Notes: generated by a model from the letters alone, not told the origin. A stretch of 63,555 bases of DNA from Bacillota bacterium (GCA_023411215.1 JAEYOY010000016.1:1-63555); one strand, 5' to 3'. Positions 50,914-60,272 are shown, counted from the stretch's first letter. Numbers and translations are program-made.

Positions 50914-51756
50914 ATGAGCGTAAGGGAGATTAATAAAATTGTAACCGGTTCTGCACAGACGGATGGAGCAGGCGTAAAGCTGATCCGCGTAATCGGATAT
51001 GCCAATGTCTATGACTTTGATCCATTTCTGATGCTGGATGCGTTTGATTCACAGAATTCGGAGGATTATGTCAAGGGGTTTCCTTGGCATCCTCATCGTG
51101 GTATTGAGACGATTACTTACTTGATTAATGGACAGATTGAGCATGGTGACAGTATGGGGAATAAAGGTACAATTCGGGATGGCGGCTGTCAATGGATGAC
51201 CGCCGGAAAGGCAGTGCTGCACCAAGAGATGCCTCAACCCTCAGAACGTATGTTAGGGGTTCAGGTATGGCTTAACCTCCCGAGAAAGTCGAAAATGGTT
51301 CCTCCAGAGTATCGTGATTTATCAGCTGACAAGATACCAATGGTTCGGGAGGAAGGTTGTCAGGTCGGGGTGATTGCAGGGAGCTATAAAGGATGCGTAG
51401 GGGCAACACAGGGAGATTATGTGAAGGCAACTTTTTTGGACGTGTCGCTGGAGAAAGCTTTCACGTGGGAATATGGCACTAATCCTGAGGATACAGTGTT
51501 TGCTTATATCGTGGAAGGAGAAGGATATTTTGGTGGTGAAGAGAAGCAGCTCCTCACAGCAAAGCGCGCCGTTCTCTTTAAAAAAGGGGATGAGCTTATA
51601 ATTACCGCGGGCAAGCTCCCTCTTCGCATGTTCATACTGACCGGAAAGCCACTACACGAACCGATTGCCTGGGGTGGGCCGATTGTCATGAACACAAGTG
51701 ATGAGATTGACCAGGCCTTTAAGGAGATCCGCCAAGGAACCTTTGGAAGAATATGA
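50914..51756 (+). CDS. Pirin family protein
   Basis: A 280-aa bicupin. The pirin N-terminal block shows FDPFLMLDAF, FPWHPHRGIETITYLINGQIEHGDSMGN with the metal-binding histidines, and the CQWMTAGKAVLHQEMP segment. Some pirins have quercetinase activity; others interact with pyruvate metabolism enzymes, so the role is open. GGAAAGGAGTACC lies before the ATG. The C-terminus runs into the start region of the HAD gene. Confidence 0.92.
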   Translation: MSVREINKIVTGSAQTDGAGVKLIRVIGYANVYDFDPFLMLDAFDSQNSEDYVKGFPWHPHRGIETITYLINGQIEHGDSMGNKGTIRDGGCQWMTAGKAVLHQEMPQPSERMLGVQVWLNLPRKSKMVPPEYRDLSADKIPMVREEGCQVGVIAGSYKGCVGATQGDYVKATFLDVSLEKAFTWEYGTNPEDTVFAYIVEGEGYFGGEEKQLLTAKRAVLFKKGDELIITAGKLPLRMFILTGKPLHEPIAWGGPIVMNTSDEIDQAFKEIRQGTFGRI

Positions 51757-51769
51757 AATAATTGAAAAT

Positions 51770-52498
51770 ATGATAGAAAGGATGTTGTTCCTGCTGAGAT
51801 ATGACGCCGTACTCTTTGATGTTAGTGATACACTGATTGAGTACCATCCGAATTATGCTCAAATATATGGAGAGCGACTGCGTCGGATTGGCTACAAGAT
51901 AAGTGACGAGAAAGCAAGAGAAATTGCAAGAGCTGTTAATTATGCCATCGGAGAGCAAACATTGAGGGAAGAAGAGGGAGAGCCTCATATATCGGATGCA
52001 CAATTGAATATACTTCTGGATAGAGCAGTGTTATCGTATATAGGTAATAGCTCCGATGAGATAGAGAATAACCGGATGCTTCTTAGCGAGATACCACTCC
52101 CAAAGCAAGAGCTTTTAATCATGTCCGGAGTGATTGAGGTATTAACTGCCCTACGGGAAAGGTATCGTTTGGCAATCGTATCAAATCATTATACATGGTT
52201 AATGGATTATCTGAAGCAATGTGGTCTTTCTTCCTTCTTTGAGACCATTATCATATCGGAAATAGTAGGAGTATCAAAGCCGAATGTGCGGATCATGGAG
52301 ATAGCGCTTGAAGGACTTGGTCTTAAGGCAGATCGCTGTATTTATGTTGGTGACCAGCCTAATGATGTGTTATGTTCCAAGCATGCCGGATTGGATTGTG
52401 TATGGATAGTACCTAAGGATATAGAGCTTCCCTCATCCATCCCATATCAAGCGGATTATCGTATCACCCAAATAACCGAACTACTAAATATATTATAG
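51770..52498 (+). CDS. HAD family hydrolase
   Basis: A 242-aa haloacid dehalogenase-like phosphatase. Motif I is LFDVSDTL, motif II is IVSNH, motif III is KPNVRIMEIAL, and motif IV is YVGDQPNDVLCSKHAGL. The cap is the helical (type I) kind. The substrate is unknown. The start is uncertain: ATG at 51770 or 51782 both lack well-spaced binding sites (GAAAGG touches the second). It begins 14 nt after the pirin stop and is probably cotranscribed with it. Confidence 0.85.
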   Translation: MIERMLFLLRYDAVLFDVSDTLIEYHPNYAQIYGERLRRIGYKISDEKAREIARAVNYAIGEQTLREEEGEPHISDAQLNILLDRAVLSYIGNSSDEIENNRMLLSEIPLPKQELLIMSGVIEVLTALRERYRLAIVSNHYTWLMDYLKQCGLSSFFETIIISEIVGVSKPNVRIMEIALEGLGLKADRCIYVGDQPNDVLCSKHAGLDCVWIVPKDIELPSSIPYQADYRITQITELLNIL

Positions 52499-52621
52499 TT
52501 AGAACGACAATGATAATGGGTGAACTATGAAATGAAATATTAGCATAGGTTTGATTAACACCATGAAAAAAAGAAAAGTATTTCTGTGAAATATCCTAAT
52601 TAGCATATGAAATACATAAGG

Positions 52622-52664
52622 AAAGGCTGTATATAAGCAGGGTGCCTGCTTATATACAGCCTTT
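52622..52664. terminator. Perfect 20-bp hairpin between convergent genes
   Basis: AAAGGCTGTATATAAGCAGG and CCTGCTTATATACAGCCTTT pair without mismatch around GTG. There is no separate T-tract on either side. It lies between the HAD and ABC-F genes and is symmetric, so it probably ends both. Confidence 0.85.
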
Positions 52665-52695
52665 ACAACTATATCTGACTATTGTTAACATCTAG

Positions 52696-54246
52696 CTATA
52701 TCTTAGTAGTCCATTTACTGCAATCCCATACTTTTGTTGCCACATCCTCATAGAACTCAGGCTCATGGCAGATTAAGAGAATACTTCCCTTAAATGCTTT
52801 CAGAGCTCGTTTCAATTCTTCCTTCGCATCAACATCCAAGTGATTCGTAGGCTCGTCGAGCAGCAGAATATTGGTCTCACGATTGATCAGCTTACAGAGA
52901 CGTACCTTAGCCTGCTCACCGCCGCTAAGTACACGTACCTGGCTTTCGATATGTTTTGTGGTAAGACCGCATTTTGCAAGTGCAGAACGTACCTCATACT
53001 GGGTATAGCCGGGGAATTCCTTCCATAGCTCCTCAAGACAGGTATTGGTGCTTGGGCCCATCTCTTGTTCAAAATAACCGATGCTTAGATAATCACCCAG
53101 CGTAACTTTACCGCTGATAGAGGGTATTAAACCAAGAATGCTCTTAAGCAATGTTGTCTTACCAATACCATTGGCACCGACAAGAACGATTTTCTCTCCA
53201 CGTTCCATTGAGAGAGTCAAAGCTGAGGATAGTGGCTCGTCATAACCGATAACCAGGTCTTCGGTCTGGAAGATATATCTGCCGGCTGCTCGAGCTTCTT
53301 TAAAATGGAATTCTGGCTTCGGCTTTTCTCTGGCAAGCTCGATCACATCCATCTTGTCTAGTTTCTTTTGTCTTGACATCGCCATATTACGAGTTGAGAC
53401 TCTTGCCTTGTTTCTTGCGACAAAGTCTTCCAGCTCTTCGATTTCCTTCTGTTGGCGGTTATAAGCTGCCTCCAGCTGTCTTTTCTTCATCTCATGCACT
53501 TCCATGAATTTGTCATAGTCACCGACATAACGATTTAATTCCTGATTCTCCATGTGATAGATGATATTAACCACGCTGTTTAAGAAGGGGATATCATGGG
53601 AGATCAGAATAAAGGCATTCTCATACTCTGTCAGATATCGTTTTAACCATTCGATATGTTGCACATCCAGATAATTCGTCGGCTCATCGAGCAACAATAT
53701 GTCTGGTTTCTCTAATAACAGCTTTCCTAATAGCAGCTTCGTTCTCTGACCGCCGCTTAAATCTGTCACATCGTTATCCAAGCCGATATCGTCTAGACCT
53801 AAGGCGTGGGCAATCTCCTCTACCTTACTGTCTATAATATAGAAGTCATGCATTGCTAAAAGCTCCTGAATGGTTCCGAGCTCCTCAATCATATCATTCA
53901 GAGCATCACCCTCAGCTTCACCCATTGTATCACAGATATGATTCATCTTATCTTCCAATTCAAAAAGATAAGCAAAGGCAGATTGAAGCACACTTCGCAG
54001 TGTCATACCCTTTTCCAGCATAGCATGTTGGTCCAGATAACCTACATGAACATGCTTTGACCATTCTACCTTGCCTTCATCCGGCATTAGCTTACCGGTT
54101 ACGATATTCATAAAGGTGGATTTTCCCTCGCCGTTTGCCCCGATTAGTCCGATATGTTCTCCTTTGAGAAGACGAAAGGATACGTCATGGAAGATGGCTC
54201 TGTCTCCGAAACCATGACTTAGATTAGTTACATTTAAAATACTCAT
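52696..54246 (-). CDS. ABC-F family ATPase (ribosome-associated type)
   Basis: A 516-aa protein with two ABC ATPase domains and no membrane domain. First Walker A GANGEGKST, signature LSGGQRTK and LLLDEPTNYLDV; second Walker A GANGIGKTT, signature LSGGEQAKV and LLLDEPTNHLDV. The linker between them (about 235-305) is charged and helical, as expected for P-site tRNA interaction. ABC-F proteins rescue ribosomes or protect them from antibiotics. GGAGGTATAA precedes the ATG on the minus strand. A 125-nt leader with a small ORF precedes it. Confidence 0.93.
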   Translation of the reverse strand: MSILNVTNLSHGFGDRAIFHDVSFRLLKGEHIGLIGANGEGKSTFMNIVTGKLMPDEGKVEWSKHVHVGYLDQHAMLEKGMTLRSVLQSAFAYLFELEDKMNHICDTMGEAEGDALNDMIEELGTIQELLAMHDFYIIDSKVEEIAHALGLDDIGLDNDVTDLSGGQRTKLLLGKLLLEKPDILLLDEPTNYLDVQHIEWLKRYLTEYENAFILISHDIPFLNSVVNIIYHMENQELNRYVGDYDKFMEVHEMKKRQLEAAYNRQQKEIEELEDFVARNKARVSTRNMAMSRQKKLDKMDVIELAREKPKPEFHFKEARAAGRYIFQTEDLVIGYDEPLSSALTLSMERGEKIVLVGANGIGKTTLLKSILGLIPSISGKVTLGDYLSIGYFEQEMGPSTNTCLEELWKEFPGYTQYEVRSALAKCGLTTKHIESQVRVLSGGEQAKVRLCKLINRETNILLLDEPTNHLDVDAKEELKRALKAFKGSILLICHEPEFYEDVATKVWDCSKWTTKI

Positions 54247-54273
54247 TTATACCTCCATGCCTGTCCAGGCTCT

Positions 54274-54357
54274 TTAATCGTTACGAAAATTGCGTCTTAC
54301 CCGATAAAATACTCCGTGCAGGTGAACGGAGTTCACATGGGATGACGCACCTAACAT
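54274..54357 (-). CDS. Putative leader peptide of the ABC-F gene
   Basis: On the minus strand a 27-codon ORF starts at 54357 (MLGASSHVNSV...) and ends at 54274, 28 nt before the ABC-F start. It lies wholly in the predicted leader and overlaps a hairpin, TGCGTC...GACGCA (54291-54349). Antibiotic-inducible ABC-F genes often have such leader ORFs. The ribosome binding site is weak (CAAAG). Evidence is positional only. Confidence 0.35.
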   Translation of the reverse strand: MLGASSHVNSVHLHGVFYRVRRNFRND

Positions 54358-54377
54358 CTTTGACACTACGAATCACT

Positions 54378-54406
54378 ATTTTACACGATAATTGAAAAAA
54401 AAACAA
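54378..54406 (-). promoter_or_regulatory. Promoter of the ABC-F gene
   Basis: Minus strand TTGTTT (54406-54401), 17-nt spacer, TAAAAT (54383-54378). The start would fall near 54371, leaving a 125-nt leader. Confidence 0.55.
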
Positions 54407-54422
54407 TTCGAAGATTCATCAA

Positions 54423-54451
54423 TTGTATATTCTTGCAAAATGTGCTAAAAT
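54423..54451 (+). promoter_or_regulatory. Promoter of the PilT-like gene
   Basis: TTGTAT (54423-54428), 17-nt spacer, TAAAAT (54446-54451) with an extended -10 TG at 54443. It is back to back with the ABC-F promoter. Confidence 0.55.
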
Positions 54452-54545
54452 TCCAGTACAGTCAATCATATACCTTAGAGTAAGAGTTGACATTTTATCG
54501 AAAGAAAGGATGTACCTGGATATTACGGTATTGTGGGGGGAAGGT

Positions 54546-55628
54546 ATGAAGCAGTTAATGAATGAATTACTGTTGGATGCGCAGAAAAGAAAAGCATCTG
54601 ATCTACACCTGACAGTTGGCGTGCCGCCGAAATGCAGAATTAACGGTGAGCTTGTCAACATGGACTATGAGGTAATGGTACCATCCGACCTGGAGTCAAT
54701 GGTAATGTCAATAGTACCTCAGAGATTGGTCGATGGATTAAATATTAACGGAGAGGTAGACTTCTCCTATTCTATTAAAAATGTAGGCAGATTTCGGGTA
54801 AATGTGTTTAAACAGAGAGGTTCCTATGCATTGGTAATTCGAATCATATATACTGATATACCGACACCTCAGGAGTTGGGGTTACCTGAATCAGTAGTGG
54901 AATTAGCACAGAAGAAGAGAGGTTTGGTCTTGGTATCGGGACCTGCGGGAAGTGGAAGAACAACAACTTTAGCTTCCTTGATCAATGAGATAAATACAAA
55001 TTATAATCGTCATATCATTACGTTGGAGGATCCGATAGAGTACCTCCATCGCCACAATAAATCCATCGTTAATCAGAGAGAAATCGGAACGGATTCTTTA
55101 TCCTACGCAAACTCGCTTCGTGTAATTCTTCGTGAGGACCCGGATGTTATTCTAATAGGCGAAATGAAGGATTATGAGACAATACAGATAGCAATATCTG
55201 CTGCTGAGATGGGGCACCTGGTATTCTCAACCCTACATTCCTTAGGCACCGTGAATAGTGTGAACCGTATGATTGACGTTTTTCCTGTAGCGAATCAACA
55301 GCAGATCAGAGTTCAGTTAGCCACTGTTCTGGAAGGAGTTATATCGCAGCAGCTCATTCCGACTGCAGATGGTTCGGGGCGGGTAGCTGCCTTTGAGGTT
55401 CTGCTTTCTAATCCGGCGATACGCAGTCTGATCAGGGAGAGTAAGATCCATCAAATTGAAACATATCTGCAATCCAGTAAGAAAAATGGTATGAAGGCAA
55501 TGGATGATGCAATTTATGAACTCTACCTGTTCGGAAAGATCACGAAGGAGCAGGCATTGAGCTTCTCTCTGGATGTACCGGCGATGGAAAAAAGATTATT
55601 TTATTTCATTAAGGATGATAATCTGTAA
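54546..55628 (+). CDS. PilT-like ATPase with altered Walker A
   Basis: A 360-aa protein of the PilT retraction ATPase family: RKASDLHLTVGVPPKCRING, LEDPIEYLH, REDPDVILIGEMKDYETI and GHLVFSTLHS are standard. The Walker A reads GPAGSGRTTT (132-141): the invariant Lys is Arg138 (AGA). ATP hydrolysis may be impaired or altered. No other type IV pilus gene lies in the window. A GGGGGGAAGG stretch precedes the ATG at 54546; the frame is open from 54423 but that part contains the promoter. Confidence 0.88.
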   Translation: MKQLMNELLLDAQKRKASDLHLTVGVPPKCRINGELVNMDYEVMVPSDLESMVMSIVPQRLVDGLNINGEVDFSYSIKNVGRFRVNVFKQRGSYALVIRIIYTDIPTPQELGLPESVVELAQKKRGLVLVSGPAGSGRTTTLASLINEINTNYNRHIITLEDPIEYLHRHNKSIVNQREIGTDSLSYANSLRVILREDPDVILIGEMKDYETIQIAISAAEMGHLVFSTLHSLGTVNSVNRMIDVFPVANQQQIRVQLATVLEGVISQQLIPTADGSGRVAAFEVLLSNPAIRSLIRESKIHQIETYLQSSKKNGMKAMDDAIYELYLFGKITKEQALSFSLDVPAMEKRLFYFIKDDNL

Positions 55629-55759
55629 GAATTGATAAAATAGAATAATGAGATTTCTCAATATATCACAGACGAAGATCAATAAAACGGGTAGAATCAC
55701 AATAAGAGAGTGAAGGATTTATAAATTACAATCCCTAGAGACCGGGATGGGAAGGAAAC

Positions 55760-56182
55760 ATGAAGACATTAATAAGAGGACTAGTCAAAAGGGTAGTGAA
55801 TAGAGAGACCATAGCCTATATAATAGCGGGTGTTCTAACAACCATAGTTAATTTCATCAGCTATGAGAGCTTATACCGACTGGGATTAAAGAACCTGACG
55901 GCTAATGCCATTGCATGGGTTATTGCGGTCATCTTCGCCTACATTGTGAATAAGAAACAGGTGTTTCTATCAAAAAGTAATAACGTCAACGATGAAGCAA
56001 GGAAGGTGTCCAAATTCTTTGGAGCAAGGCTCATTACCTTAGTGGTAGAACAGGTAGGAATGTATATTTTTATTGATGTTCTTGGTTTTTACCGCCTTTT
56101 CGTAAAAGCAGTCATCGCGGTCATTGTAACTATATTAAACTATGTACTAAGTAAGATATTTGTATTTAATAAGAATAACTAA
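55760..56182 (+). CDS. GtrA family membrane protein
   Basis: A 140-aa protein with four predicted membrane segments and the GtrA pattern (YIIAGVLTTIVNFISYESLYR, NAIAWVIAVIFAYIVNKKQVF, VIVTILNYVLSKIFVFN). GtrA proteins are thought to move undecaprenyl-linked sugars across the membrane during wall or O-antigen glycosylation. No glycosyltransferase gene is adjacent. GGGAAGGAAAC precedes the ATG. Confidence 0.9.
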   Translation: MKTLIRGLVKRVVNRETIAYIIAGVLTTIVNFISYESLYRLGLKNLTANAIAWVIAVIFAYIVNKKQVFLSKSNNVNDEARKVSKFFGARLITLVVEQVGMYIFIDVLGFYRLFVKAVIAVIVTILNYVLSKIFVFNKNN

Positions 56183-56208
56183 TGTAATGATTAGAACGAT
56201 ATTGAATG

Positions 56209-56253
56209 GGCTGCCGTAAAACAGCATGGATACAATGCTAGTTTGCGACAGCC
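56209..56253 (+). terminator. Hairpin after gtrA-like gene
   Basis: GGCTG-CG and CG-CAGCC form the base, and AGCAT/ATGCT the inner stem. No T-tract. Probably a weak terminator. Confidence 0.5.
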
Positions 56254-56308
56254 TATGAAGCGTTTCTTTGACAGAAGCACTTCTGTATAGATAAATGGAG
56301 GTTAGAGA

Positions 56309-57517
56309 ATGTTGAATGAGAAAGTAATTGTAAAGCTACGAAAGGGTGAAGGTAGATCGCTAAAGAACGGTGGTCTCTGGATTTTTGATAATGAGATCGA
56401 TACCATTACCGGTGATTTTGAGAATGGCGATCTGGTAAATGTACATGACTTTGATGATTATTATCTGGGCTGCGGATTTATTAATACAAATTCCAAGATT
56501 ACGGTGCGGATAATGTCAAGAATCAAAGGTCAGGAAATTGACCTGGCATTTCTTGCTATGAGAGTAAAGACAGCATGGGAATACCGAAAGACAACAGTGG
56601 ATACAGACAGCTGCAGGGTTATCTTTGGGGAGGCTGATTTCCTACCAGGTATTGTAATCGATAAATTCTCGGATGTCTTGGTGGTTCAATCGCTGGCTTT
56701 GGGAATTGATAAGAGAAAGCTTGAGATTGTTGAGTGTTTGAAGGAACTGCTGGCACAGGATGGAATTAAGATCCGTGGTGTCTATGAGCGAAGTGACGCT
56801 AAGGTTCGATTGAATGAAGGTATGGAACGAATCAAGGGATTCATAGGGGAACCCTTTGATACAAAGGTAGAGATTGTTGAAAATGGTGTGAAATATCTGG
56901 TGGATGTAGCAGAAGGGCAGAAGACCGGCTTCTTCCTGGACCAGAAATATAACCGTGCAGCAATTGCAAGAATCTGTAAAGGTGCAAGAGTTCTGGATTG
57001 CTTTACCCATACCGGCTCCTTTGCCCTCAACGCTGGGATGGGCGGCGCAAAAGAGGTTATCGGGGTTGATGCCTCGGACCTTGGAGTTGCTCAGGCCACC
57101 GAGAATGCTGCATTAAATGGATTATCCGACACAGTGAAATTTATTACAGCTGATGTCTTTGATTTGCTGCCTGAATATGAGAAGAAGGGGGAACAGTTTG
57201 ACGTGGTAATCTTAGATCCCCCCGCATTTACAAAATCTAAGAATTCCGTAAAGAATGCAATCAAGGGTTATCGTGAGATTAATCTTCGCGCAATGAAATT
57301 AGTAAAGGACGGCGGCTATCTTGCTACCTGCTCCTGTTCCCACTTTATGACGCCGGACTTGTTTGCTGAGACCATAGGTCAGGCGGCAAAGAATGTAAGA
57401 AAACGAATCCGTCAGGTGGAATATCGTACCCAGGCTCCGGATCATCCAATTCTTTGGGCTGCTGATGAATCCTATTATCTTAAGTTCTTTATCTTCCAGG
57501 TTGTGAATGAAAAATAA
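56309..57517 (+). CDS. Class I SAM rRNA methyltransferase (RlmI-like)
   Basis: A 402-aa protein with an N-terminal PUA domain (VIVKLRKGEGRSLKNGGLWIFDNEI), a middle EEHEE-like domain and a C-terminal SAM domain with VLDCFTHTGSFALNAG, DASDLGVAQATENAALNG and the catalytic-loop motif VILDPPAF. In E. coli RlmI makes m5C1962 of 23S rRNA; the same architecture supports an RNA cytosine-C5 or related target here. The NSVKNAIKGYREINLRAM segment is typical. TGGAGG lies before the ATG. Confidence 0.92.
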   Translation: MLNEKVIVKLRKGEGRSLKNGGLWIFDNEIDTITGDFENGDLVNVHDFDDYYLGCGFINTNSKITVRIMSRIKGQEIDLAFLAMRVKTAWEYRKTTVDTDSCRVIFGEADFLPGIVIDKFSDVLVVQSLALGIDKRKLEIVECLKELLAQDGIKIRGVYERSDAKVRLNEGMERIKGFIGEPFDTKVEIVENGVKYLVDVAEGQKTGFFLDQKYNRAAIARICKGARVLDCFTHTGSFALNAGMGGAKEVIGVDASDLGVAQATENAALNGLSDTVKFITADVFDLLPEYEKKGEQFDVVILDPPAFTKSKNSVKNAIKGYREINLRAMKLVKDGGYLATCSCSHFMTPDLFAETIGQAAKNVRKRIRQVEYRTQAPDHPILWAADESYYLKFFIFQVVNEK

Positions 57518-57532
57518 ATGTTACTCATCTAA

Positions 57533-57573
57533 TTTGTACCTGTGGCCCAAAGTATACAGGCTATGAGAAAGGT
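57533..57573 (+). promoter_or_regulatory. Leader hairpin before folC
   Basis: TTTGTACCTGTGGCCCAAA folds on itself and is followed by GAGAAAGGTATGG, nearly the same as the leader at 38400 before the TrhP gene. Outer CTCAT/ATGAG can extend the stem here. Confidence 0.5.
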
Positions 57574-57585
57574 ATGGTTACTAAA

Positions 57586-58914
57586 ATGACTTACGAAGAA
57601 GCTAGAGAATTCATTGAACAATCAAATCAGTATGGCAGTAAGCTCGGACTTGCGTCGGTAACCGAGCTCTTATCGCGACTAGACAATCCTCAGGATAAGG
57701 TAAAGGTGATTCATGTTGCAGGCACCAATGGAAAAGGCTCAACAACTGCTTATATTGCCTCCATTCTTGCAACAGAGGGTTATAAAGTGGGCAGATATAT
57801 TTCCCCCGCGGTGTTTACGTACAGAGAGAGAATACAGATCTCCGTACGAGAAACAGGTAAGAAAGCTTACGTAACAGAATATATCTCCAAGCAAGGCGTG
57901 AGTGATGCCATATCAGATATCAAGACAGTATGTGATGCAATGATAGAGGACGGATGGCCCCATCCAACATCCTTTGAATTAGAGACAGCGATGGCTTTCC
58001 TGTATTTTACCCGGCTGGAAGTTGATTTTGCAGTTGTTGAGGTTGGATTAGGAGGCAGACTGGATGCCACGAATGTAATGAAAAAGCCGATCTGCAGTGT
58101 CTTTACCTCAATCAGTATGGATCACATGCAGTACCTTGGAGATACACTTGCCAGTATTGCAAGAGAGAAGGCAGGCATTATCAAGTCTTCGGTTCCGATT
58201 ATTACCTGTAATAAGAATCCTGAGATAATTCAGGTTTTAAAGGAAGCCGCAGAAGTGAATGATGCGCCTATGATACTTGTAGATACAGAGGAGGCAAGAA
58301 CCATTCAATTCACTCCAGGAGAGACTATATTCGAGTATCATGGACAGGAGTATGAGACTGCGCTTCTTGGCAGACACCAGATTACGAATGCTGTATTAGC
58401 CTTAACCGTGATCGAGGTTATGTTACAACAGGGTTATACCATAAGTCGTACTTCAATCTTAGATGGGATTAGAAGTACTAGGTGGAGCGGCAGGTTTGAG
58501 ATTATTGAGCAAAGACCTTATTTTATTATTGATGGTGCTCATAATGAGGATGCAGCCCTTAGGTTAGCGGAAACCGTAAGAGAGTATTTTACAGATGGTA
58601 GAGTTATCTATATTATGGGGGTCTTTGCGGACAAGGATTATCGTAAAATTCTCAGTCTTACAGCACCTCATGCTGATATGATCATTACACTGACCCCGAA
58701 TAACAGTCGGGCGCTATCCTCGGCTGAATTATCCCTGGAAGCACAAAAATACTGCCCTGCAGTCTTCGATGCAAAGACAGCAGAGCAGGCAGTTCGTTTG
58801 GCCTATGAGGTGTCGGGGGAAGAGGATGTAATCATTGCTTTTGGCTCCTTATCCTTCTTAGGTGAAATAAAGAGGCGGGTAACTAATTCTCGGGATTTAG
58901 ATTCGGAGGATTAA
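57586..58914 (+). CDS. folC: Folylpolyglutamate/dihydrofolate synthase
   Basis: A 442-aa ligase of the Mur family that adds glutamate to folates. Motifs: HVAGTNGKGSTTAYIASIL (P-loop), FTSISMDHMQYLGDTLASIAREKAGIIK, LGRHQITNAVLAL and the C-terminal FIIDGAHNEDAALRL. Length is normal. The ATG at 57574 is too close to the AAAGG binding site, so I prefer 57586. Its 3' end overlaps the convergent DUF5050 gene by 32 nt. Confidence 0.92.
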   Translation: MTYEEAREFIEQSNQYGSKLGLASVTELLSRLDNPQDKVKVIHVAGTNGKGSTTAYIASILATEGYKVGRYISPAVFTYRERIQISVRETGKKAYVTEYISKQGVSDAISDIKTVCDAMIEDGWPHPTSFELETAMAFLYFTRLEVDFAVVEVGLGGRLDATNVMKKPICSVFTSISMDHMQYLGDTLASIAREKAGIIKSSVPIITCNKNPEIIQVLKEAAEVNDAPMILVDTEEARTIQFTPGETIFEYHGQEYETALLGRHQITNAVLALTVIEVMLQQGYTISRTSILDGIRSTRWSGRFEIIEQRPYFIIDGAHNEDAALRLAETVREYFTDGRVIYIMGVFADKDYRKILSLTAPHADMIITLTPNNSRALSSAELSLEAQKYCPAVFDAKTAEQAVRLAYEVSGEEDVIIAFGSLSFLGEIKRRVTNSRDLDSED

Positions 58915-59917
58915 AGGTGCTGATATCAGCAATACCATCCGGATCCATAATATAGGTATTGGTATTGTCAAAATCCTTAAAGAACACATAGTTATCTGTT
59001 ATATGGATCTGCTTGTAATTACCATCCATAAGAGTCTCGCTTACGAGAGTATCAAGGTTCATGCGGCAGATCCTATTATTTTTACCGTCATCCACCTGAT
59101 AGTAGAGGAATTTCCCGTCGTTCGTGATGTTATAAGTAAAGCAACGTTCATTTACCAGCAAGGTGGGATTAGAACCGTCTAAGTTCATTCGATATATCTT
59201 ATATTTTTCATCCATATTCATGTAGTAGATATAATCGCCTTGAAAAATCGGATAATAGTAATTCCCCTCGAAGCTTGGATGATATGTAAAGCTTGATAAA
59301 TCCATCGCATTGATATTATGGTCCTTGGAATATCCGTTATAAATTAACGAATTAGCTATTACCGTAGTTGGTATTACAGCATCCTCTAAGAGCAATCGCT
59401 CCAAGTCTCCATCTATTTGATATTTGTACAGGTATAGTCCAATCCCTACGTCATAGCGTTGGAAATATATATTGTTTCCATGAAGCATAAGATATGCTCC
59501 TGGATTACCTGTGAAGGATTTCAATCCTTTTCCGTTATGCTTGACACGGTACACACCGGTATTAAAAAACATAAGAATACTCCCGGCTTGGTCCTCTCTG
59601 GTATTATTAGCACGTACGTAATAGACATAATTCTCATCTGCATTGATAAACACTGCTTTATCATTATATACCTTCTTCATATCCGATAAATCCGAATCCA
59701 TCACATAGAGACTTCCGTCATCGGCATCATTGCTAAAGAAGATCTTCCCATCTTGTTCACAAAAAAGTCCTCCATTATAGATATTTCCGGTGGTATTTCC
59801 TATTTCATTATCTTGATTGAAATAGGTACGGTTGGAGTTGTAGACTAAGATAGCTACAATTGCTATGATGGTAGCTGTAGCAAGGAAAATTAGCAGCTTA
59901 TATATCGTTTTTAACAT
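58883..59917 (-). CDS. Membrane-anchored DUF5050 beta-propeller protein
   Basis: A 344-aa protein with one N-terminal membrane segment (about 6-26) and an external domain built of repeated KIYRMNLDGSNPTLL-like strands (VYRVKHNGKGLKSF, RICRMNLDTLVSETL), the DUF5050/prolow-density-lipoprotein-like propeller pattern. It likely binds something at the cell surface; no enzyme motif is visible. GGAGGTACTT precedes the ATG at 59917 on the minus strand. It overlaps the folC 3' end by 32 nt tail to tail. Confidence 0.85.
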   Translation of the reverse strand: MLKTIYKLLIFLATATIIAIVAILVYNSNRTYFNQDNEIGNTTGNIYNGGLFCEQDGKIFFSNDADDGSLYVMDSDLSDMKKVYNDKAVFINADENYVYYVRANNTREDQAGSILMFFNTGVYRVKHNGKGLKSFTGNPGAYLMLHGNNIYFQRYDVGIGLYLYKYQIDGDLERLLLEDAVIPTTVIANSLIYNGYSKDHNINAMDLSSFTYHPSFEGNYYYPIFQGDYIYYMNMDEKYKIYRMNLDGSNPTLLVNERCFTYNITNDGKFLYYQVDDGKNNRICRMNLDTLVSETLMDGNYKQIHITDNYVFFKDFDNTNTYIMDPDGIADISTFNPPNLNPEN

Positions 59918-60272
59918 AAGTACCTCCACATAATTTTATGATTTGCTACTACTCAGAACAGCAGAAGGGGTTAGAGATAGGACGTGAATATTTGCTCTCT
60001 AAGGACTATTAAAAACATTTCTGCTGGAATGACCATAAAAGCAAGGAAAACTAAAAGATTTTCGAGCTTCTTCTGAATAGTTATATTGATTATTTACAGC
60101 CAGTTCGATTGCGTCACTACTTATATTACTATGAACATTATATAACTTCATAAAAATGATTGCAAGACAGGATTGATCAAACTCATCTTACCATGTTATT
60201 GAACGGGTCTGAAAAGTAACCTTACCTTTTATGGTTTGGTCTGATCGGTAACAGGTTTGATGAACTTCCGGG
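59918..60272. other. Non-coding gap with a repeat relic
   Basis: No gene is seen. At 60176-60221, ATCAAACTCATCTTACCATGTTATTG...TCTGAAAAGTAACC is a degenerate copy of the block at 28900-28946. The rest is AT-rich and shows no T-box or other riboswitch features before pheA. Confidence 0.55.
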
